DNA of 38,420 nt from the NCBI GenBank assembly GCA_030765125.1, contig JAVCDD010000184.1, positions 1 through 38,420 on the forward strand, given 5' to 3'. The notes beneath the pieces were generated by a model. That model worked only from the letters and a program-made list of their open reading frames with translations. It did not search any database and had not been told where the DNA came from. Made by a program: the position numbers and the translations under genes. Of the stretch, positions 1 through 8,003 are shown piece after piece. This DNA comes from Candidatus Hatepunaea meridiana (GTDB lineage: Bacteria > Electryoneota > AABM5-125-24 > Hatepunaeales > Hatepunaeaceae). Each line of letters begins with the position of its first letter. Within the stretch, counting starts at the first letter, position 1.

Positions 1-2
1 TG

Positions 3-125
3 TTTATCTGGATATTAATCCCCTTTTGTCATTCCCGCGAAGGCGGGAATCCAGGAGAAACAATAGGTTACCTGGATTCCCGCCTTCGCGGGAATGACAA
101 AAGGGGGACTTTTCGGTCAGGCACT
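3..125 (+). repeat. REP doublet (REPIN/MITE-like), copy A
   Basis: Two inverted copies of an imperfect palindrome (ATTCCCGC-GAAG-GCGGGAAT inside GTCATTCCCGCG...) face each other across a short spacer, with outer tails CTGGATATTAA on the left and GGTCAGGCACT on the right. The same tails and spacer recur in inverted orientation at 38299-38418, and diverged or core-only copies lie at 15490-15625 and 10071-10175. REP doublets of this kind are typically non-autonomous and mobilised by RAYT (Y1-type) transposases in other bacteria; no such transposase is seen in this window. Confidence 0.9.
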
Positions 126-483
126 AAATACTTGATAAACCCTCTCAACCTGTTAGGTGAACCTTTTTTGTTTAATGCTTTCATGATTCTATCCTTTCGT
201 ATTTGGGGGTTAGTTTTACAGTAGGTTAGATGTGAAATGCAACTTTATTCCAAGGTAAGGTAAAAAAAAGGACATGTCAAGCAATTTTCATAAATACTTG
301 GTTTATTTTAGGGCATATTTTTCACTCTAAAACCTTCATTCTTCATTGCACCTGTTAACAACATATGATTCCCCACCCGGATACAAGGATTTTAAGCATT
401 CATGATTCTATTTTTTTACGCAGAGTACACAGAGTGTTAGAGAAAAATCTGTTAAATCTGCGCAATCTGCGGTTAAATATCCC
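126..483. other. Intergenic stretch, A+T-rich with repeat debris
   Basis: No convincing gene. It holds a short direct repeat TTCATGATTCTAT (near 181 and 399), a single arm of the CTTCATxCTTCAT family near 332 (full pair at 34438-34613), and, at about 450-477, a decayed arm of the CGCAGATTACGC family (full pairs at 2871-2997 and 22387-22449). It appears to be accumulated remnants of mobile short repeats downstream of the leftward gene. Confidence 0.6.
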
Positions 484-507
484 ACGCGACAAGAGTGTCG
501 CGTCTAC
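484..507 (-). repeat. 24-bp GTAG hairpin repeat (ACTCTT loop)
   Basis: On the minus strand this reads GTAG followed by the perfect hairpin ACGCGAC-ACTCTT-GTCGCGT. The TAG inside GTAG is the stop codon of the gene ending at 504. Other members: 2899-2922, 21141-21164, 22355-22378, 36207-36230, 36942-36965 and 36975-36998. The six-base loop is conserved while the stem changes with matching substitutions. Confidence 0.85.
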
Positions 508-1886
508 TTGACATACGCTATCTTAACAACTTTACTTTGTTGTCCGTAGGCAACCTCAAGCAGGAATATTCCTGCTGACAGCTCCTGTCCACTGAAATTC
601 AACCTATGATTTCCCGCGGATAATGGTAGGACGTTCGATTGTACAGCGCGACCTCGCAGATCGTAGATAGTGTATTTGATGGGAGTCGTTTCCGGAAGGC
701 TGACGTTAATCTGGAAGCGGTCATTAAATGGGTTGGGGAACGGCTTGCCAAGTGTGAAACTGCTTGGTGTTACAGGCACTTGTCCCGGCGCTGACATAGG
801 TTCGGGGAAACTTAGATTGCATACAAACCATACTTCATCGTCTATTTCAATCGAAGTCGAGCGCGTCTCAGCGCCGTTTTGTTTAACTAACAGGTAGACG
901 CGGTCACCGGATTGTAGCTGAGTGTCATCTTCTTCGCTTATTGTGAGAGGCAGTCTGAAATGACCACTCTCGGCATAACCGGAGGGTATAGAATGCCTGT
1001 CTATAATTTGAGGATCCGGTTCCAGTTGACCGCCAACACCAATGCGCAATCCTTCGCGGATGATATCCACTGAAAACTCACCATCGCAAATTCCACCACC
1101 CGGTAAACGAACCGGTAAACCGATATTGTTGCTGACTATTAATGGTCGCGGCGGAACATCATATATAGTGCGTTCATTGCCGACATAATCAACACCGGCA
1201 TTATCACTCTTGCCGTATATATCCTCGTAAAGGGACTCCATTCGTGTCGAAAGACCTGTCGAATTATGTAAACGACCTTTCAGATAAATAAGATACGCCT
1301 GATCCGGATCAATACGGTCAAATGACGATGATCTCCACGCTCGACCGGCAGCCGCTTCTGCTAATTCGAACCGTTCTCGCGCATAGTTCCAGCAGAGGAG
1401 CATATCCTCAAGGTTGTCAGGTCTCAGGTCATCGAAACTTTGCACGCGACCATAGGTTGGCGCGTAAAAATTCCATCCATTTTCAAGCGATGACCAACGG
1501 AATTTTCGATACAGTTCAGGATGCCCGGTAACCACCAACCGTTGTGGATCAACAGCATCTATTAAATTAATCCAATAGGCCACACCTCTGTCCAATAGAA
1601 AGAGGTCACCTGACCAATCTCCCAATTTAGAATTATATCTCGCCCAGCGATAGCGTTCAAGTCCCTTGTCCCAGGTAGTAATTTCAATTGAACCAAATCT
1701 ATCGCCGAAGACAACTTGCGGAGTAGAGACATCCGGTAAAACAGGAAAGGCGACGAGATTGAAACCCGGATTCAAATTGAAGGTCCAGTAACCGACCACG
1801 TCGCGTCGGGATTCAGAATGCAGATTTTGAGAAAGGCAAAATAAGAAGATCAAACTTAATGAGATTATAGAACGAGACAGTTTCAT
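504..1886 (-). CDS. Secreted protein with C-terminal T9SS-type sorting/Ig-like domain
   Basis: A 460-residue exported protein. Residues 1 to about 24 form a signal peptide (MKLSRS start, hydrophobic SLSLIFLFCL core). The body (about 30-360) has aromatic-rich beta segments and no enzyme motif that I recognise; phrases such as LNPGFNLVAFPV and ENGWNFYAP resemble repeated beta modules also found in the subtilisin at 10916-13501 (LLQGWNIISQ, LEEGWQIVSY). The C-terminal 85 residues carry the PFPNPFND motif, YDLRGR and a final KVVKIAYVK, the typical layout of the type IX secretion C-terminal domain, so the protein probably reaches the cell surface. Start chosen at the ATG after an AAGGGA ribosome site. 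Its stop codon is part of a 24-bp hairpin repeat. Function unknown. Confidence 0.85.
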   Translation of the reverse strand: MKLSRSIISLSLIFLFCLSQNLHSESRRDVVGYWTFNLNPGFNLVAFPVLPDVSTPQVVFGDRFGSIEITTWDKGLERYRWARYNSKLGDWSGDLFLLDRGVAYWINLIDAVDPQRLVVTGHPELYRKFRWSSLENGWNFYAPTYGRVQSFDDLRPDNLEDMLLCWNYARERFELAEAAAGRAWRSSSFDRIDPDQAYLIYLKGRLHNSTGLSTRMESLYEDIYGKSDNAGVDYVGNERTIYDVPPRPLIVSNNIGLPVRLPGGGICDGEFSVDIIREGLRIGVGGQLEPDPQIIDRHSIPSGYAESGHFRLPLTISEEDDTQLQSGDRVYLLVKQNGAETRSTSIEIDDEVWFVCNLSFPEPMSAPGQVPVTPSSFTLGKPFPNPFNDRFQINVSLPETTPIKYTIYDLRGRAVQSNVLPLSAGNHRLNFSGQELSAGIFLLEVAYGQQSKVVKIAYVK

Positions 1887-1911
1887 AATTTATCCCTTGG
1901 AAGATGGATTA

Positions 1912-1998
1912 TAGTAGAGTAAGCATCCCTGCTTGCGAAGGATTGTTATTCTGAATGTCTATTTACACGCATGCCGAGATGCCTATGTTACTCTAATA
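1912..1998. repeat. Inverted repeat pair, GTAG...CCCTGCTTGCG family
   Basis: Left arm TAGAGTAAGCATCCCTGCTT (from about 1915) and a right arm whose reverse complement reads TAGAGTAACATAGGCATCTC. Relatives are at 7884-7957, 9949-9981 and 31671-31734. It fills the gap upstream of the gene 504-1886; the rest of this gap (to 2105) is A+T-rich without a gene. Confidence 0.7.
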
Positions 1999-2105
1999 TG
2001 CAAGATAACCAAAAAAGTATACAAACTCAATAGCATATTAGTCTAAAAAACAATTAAGTGGTTATATCAAGCTCTGTGTTCTTAGTGTCTTTGTAGTGAT
2101 ATTAT

Positions 2106-2828
2106 TTATTTAGGCAGCTTTTTACCAACTGTTATTAGATAAACCGGATTGATCTCTGTACCGATAACCTTCTTTATCTTATCTTCATAGAAAGCCCCTA
2201 CCGTCGTTACACCTAATCCGAGCGCTTGAGCCTGCAGGCAGATATTCTGTCCGGCGTGACCGGTTTCAATCCACGTGTACTGTTCAGCGCGGCTGCCGTA
2301 TTTCACTCCAACACGTTCCACAACCGCACCGATAATGATATTAACAGCAGCGTTCTTGATGCAATCCTGTCCTAATGCCGCTCCTGCCAGTTCCTGCGTG
2401 AGGTTTCCATCACGCAACAGTTCAAGATTGTTATCCTCAATACCAGGACCTGAGTGATAATGGTATGAACCCGGTGGCAATCCGGTAACGTTTTTAACGA
2501 TTACGAAAACTTCTAACGGGTAGAGTGCTCCAGCAGATGGCGCTGTGCGAAGTCCATATTCATGAAGTTTTTCTGTATGCGTTCGTTTATCAGGCAGGTT
2601 TATTCCCTGACACGCCCATAGCAATTGAGATAGCTGCTCCAGAGTTAGTGCATCTTTCGAGTATTCTCGCACCGATCTGCGTTCCAGCAGGGTTCCTTCG
2701 ATGGAAAATTCGCTGTCAAGCCGCGGCGCGGGTAATTTTATCGTGTTTTGTGTTTGTGCTGACATAATGCTTGCCGTAATTGTTATTGCAATTAGGATTA
2801 TAAGTTTGGTTAGTTTTTTAGGGATCAC
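2106..2828 (-). CDS. Exported SagB-type nitroreductase-family oxidoreductase
   Basis: A 240-residue flavin (FMN) dehydrogenase of the nitroreductase superfamily, SagB/ThcOx branch. Residues 1-24 form a signal peptide (IPKKLTKLIILIAITITASI), followed by the flavin-binding start ERRSVREYS (about 50-58), the SagB hallmark PSAGALYPLEVFVIV (about 97-111), and the C-terminal ETGHAGQNICLQAQALGLG segment (about 188-206) that closes the flavin site. The start is a GTG at 2828 preceded by a strong GGAGG at 2834-2838 (5-base spacing). SagB-type enzymes oxidise azolines in peptides in some clusters, but no peptide precursor or YcaO partner is present, so the substrate is unknown. Export of an FMN enzyme is noteworthy. 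Confidence 0.88.
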   Translation of the reverse strand: MIPKKLTKLIILIAITITASIMSAQTQNTIKLPAPRLDSEFSIEGTLLERRSVREYSKDALTLEQLSQLLWACQGINLPDKRTHTEKLHEYGLRTAPSAGALYPLEVFVIVKNVTGLPPGSYHYHSGPGIEDNNLELLRDGNLTQELAGAALGQDCIKNAAVNIIIGAVVERVGVKYGSRAEQYTWIETGHAGQNICLQAQALGLGVTTVGAFYEDKIKKVIGTEINPVYLITVGKKLPK

Positions 2829-2840
2829 AATGACCTCCGG

Positions 2841-2865
2841 ATTTAGAGTCCACGCTTTAGCGTGT
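2841..2865 (+). repeat. TTTAGAGTCCACGC-TTTA-GCGTG hairpin repeat
   Basis: Hairpin CACGC-TTTA-GCGTG preceded by TTTAGAGTC and followed by a T-run. Same family at 21295-21320 (minus strand, CACGC-TTCA-GCGTG) and 33143-33172 (CAGCC-TTTA-GGCTG); the stem pairs change together. It lies just upstream of the nitroreductase gene. Confidence 0.7.
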
Positions 2866-2870
2866 TTTTT

Positions 2871-2997
2871 TTATCCGCAGATTACGCAGATTTTTTTAGT
2901 AGACTTGACACTCTTGTCGCGTGATGTCCCGAAGGGATATAAAACGTTTCCATTTATTAAAATAATAAGGGAAAAATCTGCGTAATCTGCGGATAAT
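2871..2997. repeat. CGCAGATTACGC inverted pair with a nested GTAG hairpin
   Basis: Outer arms TTATCCGCAGATTACGCAGA and its reverse complement at 2971-2997 are near perfect. Between them sits a 24-bp GTAG hairpin unit (2899-2922, stem partly decayed: ACTTGAC-ACTCTT-GTCGCGT) and a TCCCGAAGGGA mini-palindrome at about 2928-2938. One repeat seems to have been inserted into the loop of another. Confidence 0.8.
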
Positions 2998-3001
2998 ATT
3001 C

Positions 3002-4639
3002 TTAAAACACATCCCGTTCAGGACGATTCCAAATAAATCTGGTCAATCCTCGCGGTGTGCCGATCCAGAGTGTGTCCGCTTCCAATACCAACCGCTGCAC
3101 TCGCAAATGCGGCAATCCCTCTCGCTTGCCATATTCGATCCAGTTACCTCTAATATAGTTAAAGCGAAACAATCCCTTATCAGTTCCTACCCAGAGAAGA
3201 CTATCGTTTCCTGTCATATTGAAGGGTTTACCACCGTTTAAGTAAACGGATCCTGAATAATCCATCCACGATCCGTTTGTTTTATCGAAAGCCTTTATTC
3301 CGTGACTTATACCGATCCAAACTCTTGATTTCGTTATTGCTATTGTGCGGGCTGATACAGAACTGAATACATGACCAGCGGTTACACTTTCCGGCGGAGC
3401 ATTCGGTGGAATACGAAAAACTCCCTGGAGACCGGCAGCCCAGACGGTGTCATTATCTGTAATAAGATCGCTGGTTAATAAATTATCCAGAGCTTCTGAC
3501 CCGCTGTCCCAAACAGGACCCTCCGGCAGATTAAACCTATTTACACCACGTTCACCACCAATGTACAGAACGCCTGAGCTAACTGCAAGCGCTCGTAGAT
3601 TTAAACCGGCTAAACCATCGAATCTATCAATAGTATGCCAACTATCTCCATCCGGCTCACAGAAAACCAATCCTTGATCCGTGGTGAAGTAGACCCATCC
3701 ATCAATAGTTAAAGCATCCCAGACTCTATGGGATGCTAATCCTATATTTATCCTCTCTTCATATTTATCCCAAAGCCCTTCTGATCTGTCAAAGTAAGTA
3801 ATACCTGACTTCTGACCAGAATTGTTACCGCCTATACGGATTACGCCGTCATCGTCCAAAGCTATTGCCCTGACGTCATTTCCTGCTGGTCCGAGTTGGA
3901 GTATTTCCAAGCTGTTCTGTCTCTCATCAGCTATGCCAAGTCCAAGTCCGGGATAGCATATATATCTTCTGGAATCATATTCGTTCAGGCAATCATACGC
4001 CGGCTTATATTCATTATGCTCCCAATCGGTGATGACGCCGCGATATCTGTCAAAGTACAACGAGTAATCTATCGGGTTATAATGATGATATTCATGAGGC
4101 TTCCAACCTCTTCTTCCAACCCAGCGGATCCCATCAGGAAGCTCACCTGTTAATTTCTGAATTCTACCGCCGATTGGTTCTATTGAGAAGAATTCACCGC
4201 CACCTACTTCAACGTAGACCAAATCACCTGCCTCACCAAGCGATCTTATCCATCGGTTGGTTAGCTGAATGTCTTCGAATCGGTACCAGGTTTGACTATC
4301 GTTCCGCTGGTAGAGTAATTCACGGGTTGTGGCAAGCCAGAGTGTACCGGATTCATTATGCCATAATACAACTCGACCGTAAGTGAGCGGTATGGCTTCG
4401 TGTAAACCGACTCCTACAAACCAGGGATCCAGCACTTCACCATTGTAGCGTGAGAACCGCCATAAACCTCCATCCGTAGCAACAAAGACTTCACGATAAC
4501 CGACATCCACACAGAACGTGTTGCGGCTGTCGGCATAGGTTACTATATCATCCTGGTGATAGCGAGGTTGAGAAAAAGTGGGTTGTATAAAAACCAGCAT
4601 AAACAGCAAGAATGTAACGACTATTGACAGGATTTTCAT
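3002..4639 (-). CDS. Exported beta-propeller protein (two-component-regulator propeller-like repeats)
   Basis: A 545-residue exported protein of repeated propeller blades. Several segments share the pattern xxxWxGTxxGLxRF: VFVATDGGLWRF, TVWAAGLQGVFRI, RVWIGISHGIKAF, LLWVGTDKGLFRF and TLWIGTPRGLTRF, which resembles the Reg_prop repeats of hybrid two-component sensors. No kinase, membrane anchor or C-terminal sorting domain follows, so this looks like a stand-alone periplasmic or surface propeller. I place the start at the ATG at 4639 (MKILSIVVTFLLFML, preceded by AGGAAA), which opens directly into the signal peptide; the longer reading frame to 4675 would begin within a repeated palindrome and is unlikely. 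Binding partner unknown. Confidence 0.85.
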   Translation of the reverse strand: MKILSIVVTFLLFMLVFIQPTFSQPRYHQDDIVTYADSRNTFCVDVGYREVFVATDGGLWRFSRYNGEVLDPWFVGVGLHEAIPLTYGRVVLWHNESGTLWLATTRELLYQRNDSQTWYRFEDIQLTNRWIRSLGEAGDLVYVEVGGGEFFSIEPIGGRIQKLTGELPDGIRWVGRRGWKPHEYHHYNPIDYSLYFDRYRGVITDWEHNEYKPAYDCLNEYDSRRYICYPGLGLGIADERQNSLEILQLGPAGNDVRAIALDDDGVIRIGGNNSGQKSGITYFDRSEGLWDKYEERINIGLASHRVWDALTIDGWVYFTTDQGLVFCEPDGDSWHTIDRFDGLAGLNLRALAVSSGVLYIGGERGVNRFNLPEGPVWDSGSEALDNLLTSDLITDNDTVWAAGLQGVFRIPPNAPPESVTAGHVFSSVSARTIAITKSRVWIGISHGIKAFDKTNGSWMDYSGSVYLNGGKPFNMTGNDSLLWVGTDKGLFRFNYIRGNWIEYGKREGLPHLRVQRLVLEADTLWIGTPRGLTRFIWNRPERDVF

Positions 4640-4672
4640 ACATTTCCTAATCGACTGAAATACGCTTGGCCT

Positions 4673-4695
4673 CATTCCCGATTTGATCGGGAATG
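4673..4695. repeat. CATTCCCGAT-TTG-ATCGGGAATG palindrome
   Basis: Perfect 10-bp stem with a 3-base loop, a single REP-like unit related in its ATTCCCG end to the doublets at the window edges. It lies between divergent genes. The rest of the gap to 4864 is A+T-rich and probably contains the promoters of both. Confidence 0.75.
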
Positions 4696-4864
4696 AGGCA
4701 CTTGACTAAAATTGATTTGGATAACATACTAATATACATGTTCGGAGTTTGTTTGTCAATATTAAGAATATTTGTACTATACATTAGTTTTACTTGCGAT
4801 AGGTTTTCATTGTAATTATATTTCTTATTTAATCAAAGTTAAATTCATTTATTGGAGCAGACAG

Positions 4865-6244
4865 TTGTTTACAGGCTTAATGACAGGTGTTTCAGGTATC
4901 CGCGGGATCATTGGCGAGGGAATGACTCCCGAAGTAGCTATGCTCTGGGCTGGTGGGTTCGGTACCTGGGTAAATGGGGGGAAAGTTATAGTGGGCAGAG
5001 ACGCGCGACCATCCGGAGAGATGATTAATATGGCTGTCAAGGCTGCGCTTTCTGCTGCGGGTTGCGATGTTGACGATGTTGGTATGGTTACTACACCGCA
5101 AGGCGCACTCGCTGTTGAGAGACGCGGCGCTGCAGGAGGGATAATAATTACTGCCAGTCACAATCCAGAAGAGTGGAATGCGCTTAAGTTCGTTCGACCT
5201 GATGGCAGGATGTTGACCTCTCAAGATTATACCGAATTAGAACGAATTGTTATCCAAGGTCCCTTACGCAGTGTTCATTGGAATCGCTTAGGAACGCTTA
5301 GAAACTGGGACGATGCTGATTATATGTACCTTAGCTCCGTAACAGGTTTAAGCATTCTTAATCTTGAAAAGATTCAAAGCAAGCAATTCAAGGTTGCGCT
5401 TGATTGTGTCAACGGCGCCGGCAGTTTTTTATATCCTGAGTTATTAAAAACGTTTGGCTGCCAGGTGGTAACAATTCATTGCGATGGTTCAAGCATTTTC
5501 AATCGTCCACCCGAGCCTCGTCCTGAGAATCTGACCGATCTTTGTGATCTGGTAATTAAAGAACGGTGTGCGATTGGCTTTGCGGTTGATCCGGATGGTG
5601 ACAGACTGGCTGCAATAGATGAACTTGGTAAACCTATAGGTGAAGAAACCACACTGGCGGTATCAGTTCAAGCAGTACTTGATATTAATCCCGGTACGGT
5701 TGTAGTAAACAGTTTGACTTCTCAAGTAATTGACGACGTAGCAAAAGAATATGGCGTAGAGTGCCATCGCACAAAAGTCGGGGAAGCAAATGTCGCTGCT
5801 GGAATGAAGGAATTGGGCGCTATAGTTGGCGGTGAAGGCAATGGAGGTGTGATATTACCAGAACTTCATCTGGCTCGGGATGCAGGAGTAGGAATGGCAT
5901 TGATACTTAATCACTTGTCAGCTACAAAGAAAAAACTAAGTGATATAAGTCGAGCGTTGCCTGTTTATAAGATGTTCCGCATATCTTATCCTCTTGGAAC
6001 TTCCGATGCTTCTGAAATTATCCAATCAGTTGAAACCAACTATGATTATGATCAGCTTTCCCGTATTGATGGTTTGCGAGTCGCTTATGATGACGGTTGG
6101 GTGCAGGTCAGACCGTCCAATACCGAACCTATTCTCAGAATTTACTCCGAAGCTAAAGATGAAGGTAATGCACGCAAGATGATAAATGAGATGCTCTTGC
6201 ATATTAACAGACTTGTTGGTGAAGAAAGGGTGGGATTGGTTTAG
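4865..6244 (+). CDS. glmM: Phosphoglucosamine/phosphohexose mutase (alpha-D-phosphohexomutase family)
   Basis: A cytoplasmic mutase moving phosphate between C1 and C6 of a hexose or glucosamine phosphate, feeding cell-wall and surface sugar synthesis. The N-terminal GVSGIRGIIG, the phosphoserine loop TASHNP (Ser about 98), the metal loop DPDGDRLA, the sugar loop GEGNGGVI and the C-terminal phosphate loop RPSNTEPILRIY are all present. The GEGNGG loop resembles archaeal-type GlmM/PMM enzymes, so the exact sugar is not certain. I choose the TTG at 4865 with GGAG 7 bases upstream (459 residues, normal for the family); the ATG at 4880 is a possible alternative. The frame opens further upstream at 4772, but those residues are not conserved-looking. 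The HDOD-GGDEF gene starts 43 bases downstream. Confidence 0.9.
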   Translation: MFTGLMTGVSGIRGIIGEGMTPEVAMLWAGGFGTWVNGGKVIVGRDARPSGEMINMAVKAALSAAGCDVDDVGMVTTPQGALAVERRGAAGGIIITASHNPEEWNALKFVRPDGRMLTSQDYTELERIVIQGPLRSVHWNRLGTLRNWDDADYMYLSSVTGLSILNLEKIQSKQFKVALDCVNGAGSFLYPELLKTFGCQVVTIHCDGSSIFNRPPEPRPENLTDLCDLVIKERCAIGFAVDPDGDRLAAIDELGKPIGEETTLAVSVQAVLDINPGTVVVNSLTSQVIDDVAKEYGVECHRTKVGEANVAAGMKELGAIVGGEGNGGVILPELHLARDAGVGMALILNHLSATKKKLSDISRALPVYKMFRISYPLGTSDASEIIQSVETNYDYDQLSRIDGLRVAYDDGWVQVRPSNTEPILRIYSEAKDEGNARKMINEMLLHINRLVGEERVGLV

Positions 6245-6287
6245 TATTAACCGCAGATTATTCAGAAAATGGAATAACCAAATTGCT

Positions 6288-7838
6288 ATGTCTACTGAAT
6301 TAACAGTACAGCAGGTTCTCGATGCTGTAAACACCGGATTGGGATTGAAAACGTTTGCGCCGGTTATGAAGCGCGTGGCTGCTGCAGTGTCAGGTCCTAA
6401 ACCGGATAATAAATCATTAAAGGATCTTATTTGGTGCGATACAGCTCTGGCTATGAATTTATTACGCGCAGCCAATCGTCAGGGGCAGTATGACGATCCG
6501 GTTGTAGATATTGATGGCGCCATTGAAAGAGTTGGCACACAGACTTTAAGAAATCTGGCGCTTTCGACTGAATTCATAGATATTGTTCACGGTGATGAAA
6601 AAGCAACATCCGAGTATGATATGCTTAACTGGATGTGGGAGAGATCGTTATTTAACGCTACGAGTGCAGGTGTAATAGCTGAAAAACTAAGTGCAGAGAA
6701 TAAAGATCATTTTCACACGTTAGGACTATTACTGAATATAGGCGCGCATTTTTTACTCAATAATTTTACGGAACAGTATCTTCCTGTACTTGATCGCTGG
6801 CGAACTGAAGGTGGACTTCTAAGTGATCACGAACAACATGCAATTGGCATAGATCATACCTTGGTTGGTCATCACCTTGCTAAAACCTGGAATTTAGGAC
6901 CGATCTTCGAGCAGGTAATAAGGGATCATCATAAAGCTGATATAGATCAAAGCGATGATCCAACGATGAAGATACTCTGTCTGGCAAATCACGCAAGTGA
7001 TATCTTCTTTATTGCAAGTCGAGTTGGTTCAATTGAGAAGATTATTGATGTTGTCAAACAGAATATTAACATAGATTCTGAGACACTGGCAAACCTTCTT
7101 CAGAGAATCTCATTAGAAGCAGATAGATATTCCTACAATGTTTCTTCAGGCGCAACTGCTATATCATCAATAAATCTCTTGAGAATAATTAACACCGAAC
7201 TTGGACGTGCAACATTAACTTACGATCAGATGGTGCACGAACTTAAGCAGGCTATGAAGAAAGCTGAAACGCTAGCTATACGATTAGAAGACGCGAATAA
7301 AAAACTACGCGAAGCAGCTAATATTGATCCTTTGACTAAAATCTACAACCGGCGTTTTTTCGAGGAATTCCTAAGCTGGAACTTCAACAGATCCAAACGT
7401 TATAAAACAACACTCGGTTGTATGATGATAGATATAGATAATTTTAAGAGATTTAACGATACTTACGGTCATTTAACAGGCGACCGAATCTTACAAGGTG
7501 TTGCTGAAGTACTGCGTAACAACCTTCGTGGAACAGACGTTTTGTCGCGATTTGGCGGGGAGGAATTTATTATTCTGCTTCCTGAAACACCTCCTTCTTC
7601 AGTCTGTTTTACAGCAAAGAAACTTCATAAAGCCATTCTTGAAACGTCATTTCCTGTAGATGATAAAAGTTTATCGGTAACTGTAAGCATTGGTTATCAC
7701 TGTTATTCAGGAAATGAGGGTCAGAATATTCCTGAACCAAAATCCCTTGTAAAATATGCTGATGCTAATATGTACCGCGCCAAAGTGAATGGTCGTAATC
7801 AGGTTTGGCCTAGTAACGCTGATGATTTAACCTCTTAA
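6288..7838 (+). CDS. HDOD-GGDEF signalling protein (probable diguanylate cyclase)
   Basis: A 516-residue soluble regulator. Residues about 10-215 form an HDOD domain (PKPDNKSLKDLIWCDTALAM and a DHTLVGHHLAKTWNL segment), a short helical linker follows (about 310-345), then a GGDEF domain starts at NIDPLTKIYNRRFF. The active-site loop is GGEEF (423-427), compatible with cyclic di-GMP synthesis, and the product-inhibition site RGTD stands five residues before it. IDIDNFKRFNDTYGH provides the metal-binding Asp. The start is the ATG at 6288; the open frame extends upstream into glmM but has no domain there. HDOD-GGDEF proteins generally link an unknown input to motility or surface life. No sensor or transmembrane segment is visible. 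Confidence 0.9.
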   Translation: MSTELTVQQVLDAVNTGLGLKTFAPVMKRVAAAVSGPKPDNKSLKDLIWCDTALAMNLLRAANRQGQYDDPVVDIDGAIERVGTQTLRNLALSTEFIDIVHGDEKATSEYDMLNWMWERSLFNATSAGVIAEKLSAENKDHFHTLGLLLNIGAHFLLNNFTEQYLPVLDRWRTEGGLLSDHEQHAIGIDHTLVGHHLAKTWNLGPIFEQVIRDHHKADIDQSDDPTMKILCLANHASDIFFIASRVGSIEKIIDVVKQNINIDSETLANLLQRISLEADRYSYNVSSGATAISSINLLRIINTELGRATLTYDQMVHELKQAMKKAETLAIRLEDANKKLREAANIDPLTKIYNRRFFEEFLSWNFNRSKRYKTTLGCMMIDIDNFKRFNDTYGHLTGDRILQGVAEVLRNNLRGTDVLSRFGGEEFIILLPETPPSSVCFTAKKLHKAILETSFPVDDKSLSVTVSIGYHCYSGNEGQNIPEPKSLVKYADANMYRAKVNGRNQVWPSNADDLTS

Positions 7839-7883
7839 TTATTTAAATCTTGTGTTTATTACTATTTATTTTGTATTTCTCTT

Positions 7884-7957
7884 TGGAGTAGCAGACGTAT
7901 CTGCCTGAGAGAAACTCGGACATCATCAACAGGCAGGGACACCTGCTATTCCTGATG
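7884..7957. repeat. Inverted repeat pair, GTAG...CTGCCTG family
   Basis: Left arm GTAGCAGACGTATCTGCCTG and a right arm whose reverse complement reads AATAGCAGGTGTCCCTGCCT. It fills most of the 165-base gap upstream of aconitase. Same family as 1912-1998, 9949-9981 and 31671-31734. Confidence 0.7.
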
Positions 7958-8003
7958 ATCATTATTTCCACTGGAAACCACAAACCACAAAAGGATAAAA
8001 TAA

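Noticed and set aside
4640..4675. Longer N-terminus of the propeller protein
   Set aside because: The upstream ATG lies in a CATTCCCGAT palindrome without ribosome site, and it would put 12 residues before a normal signal peptide.
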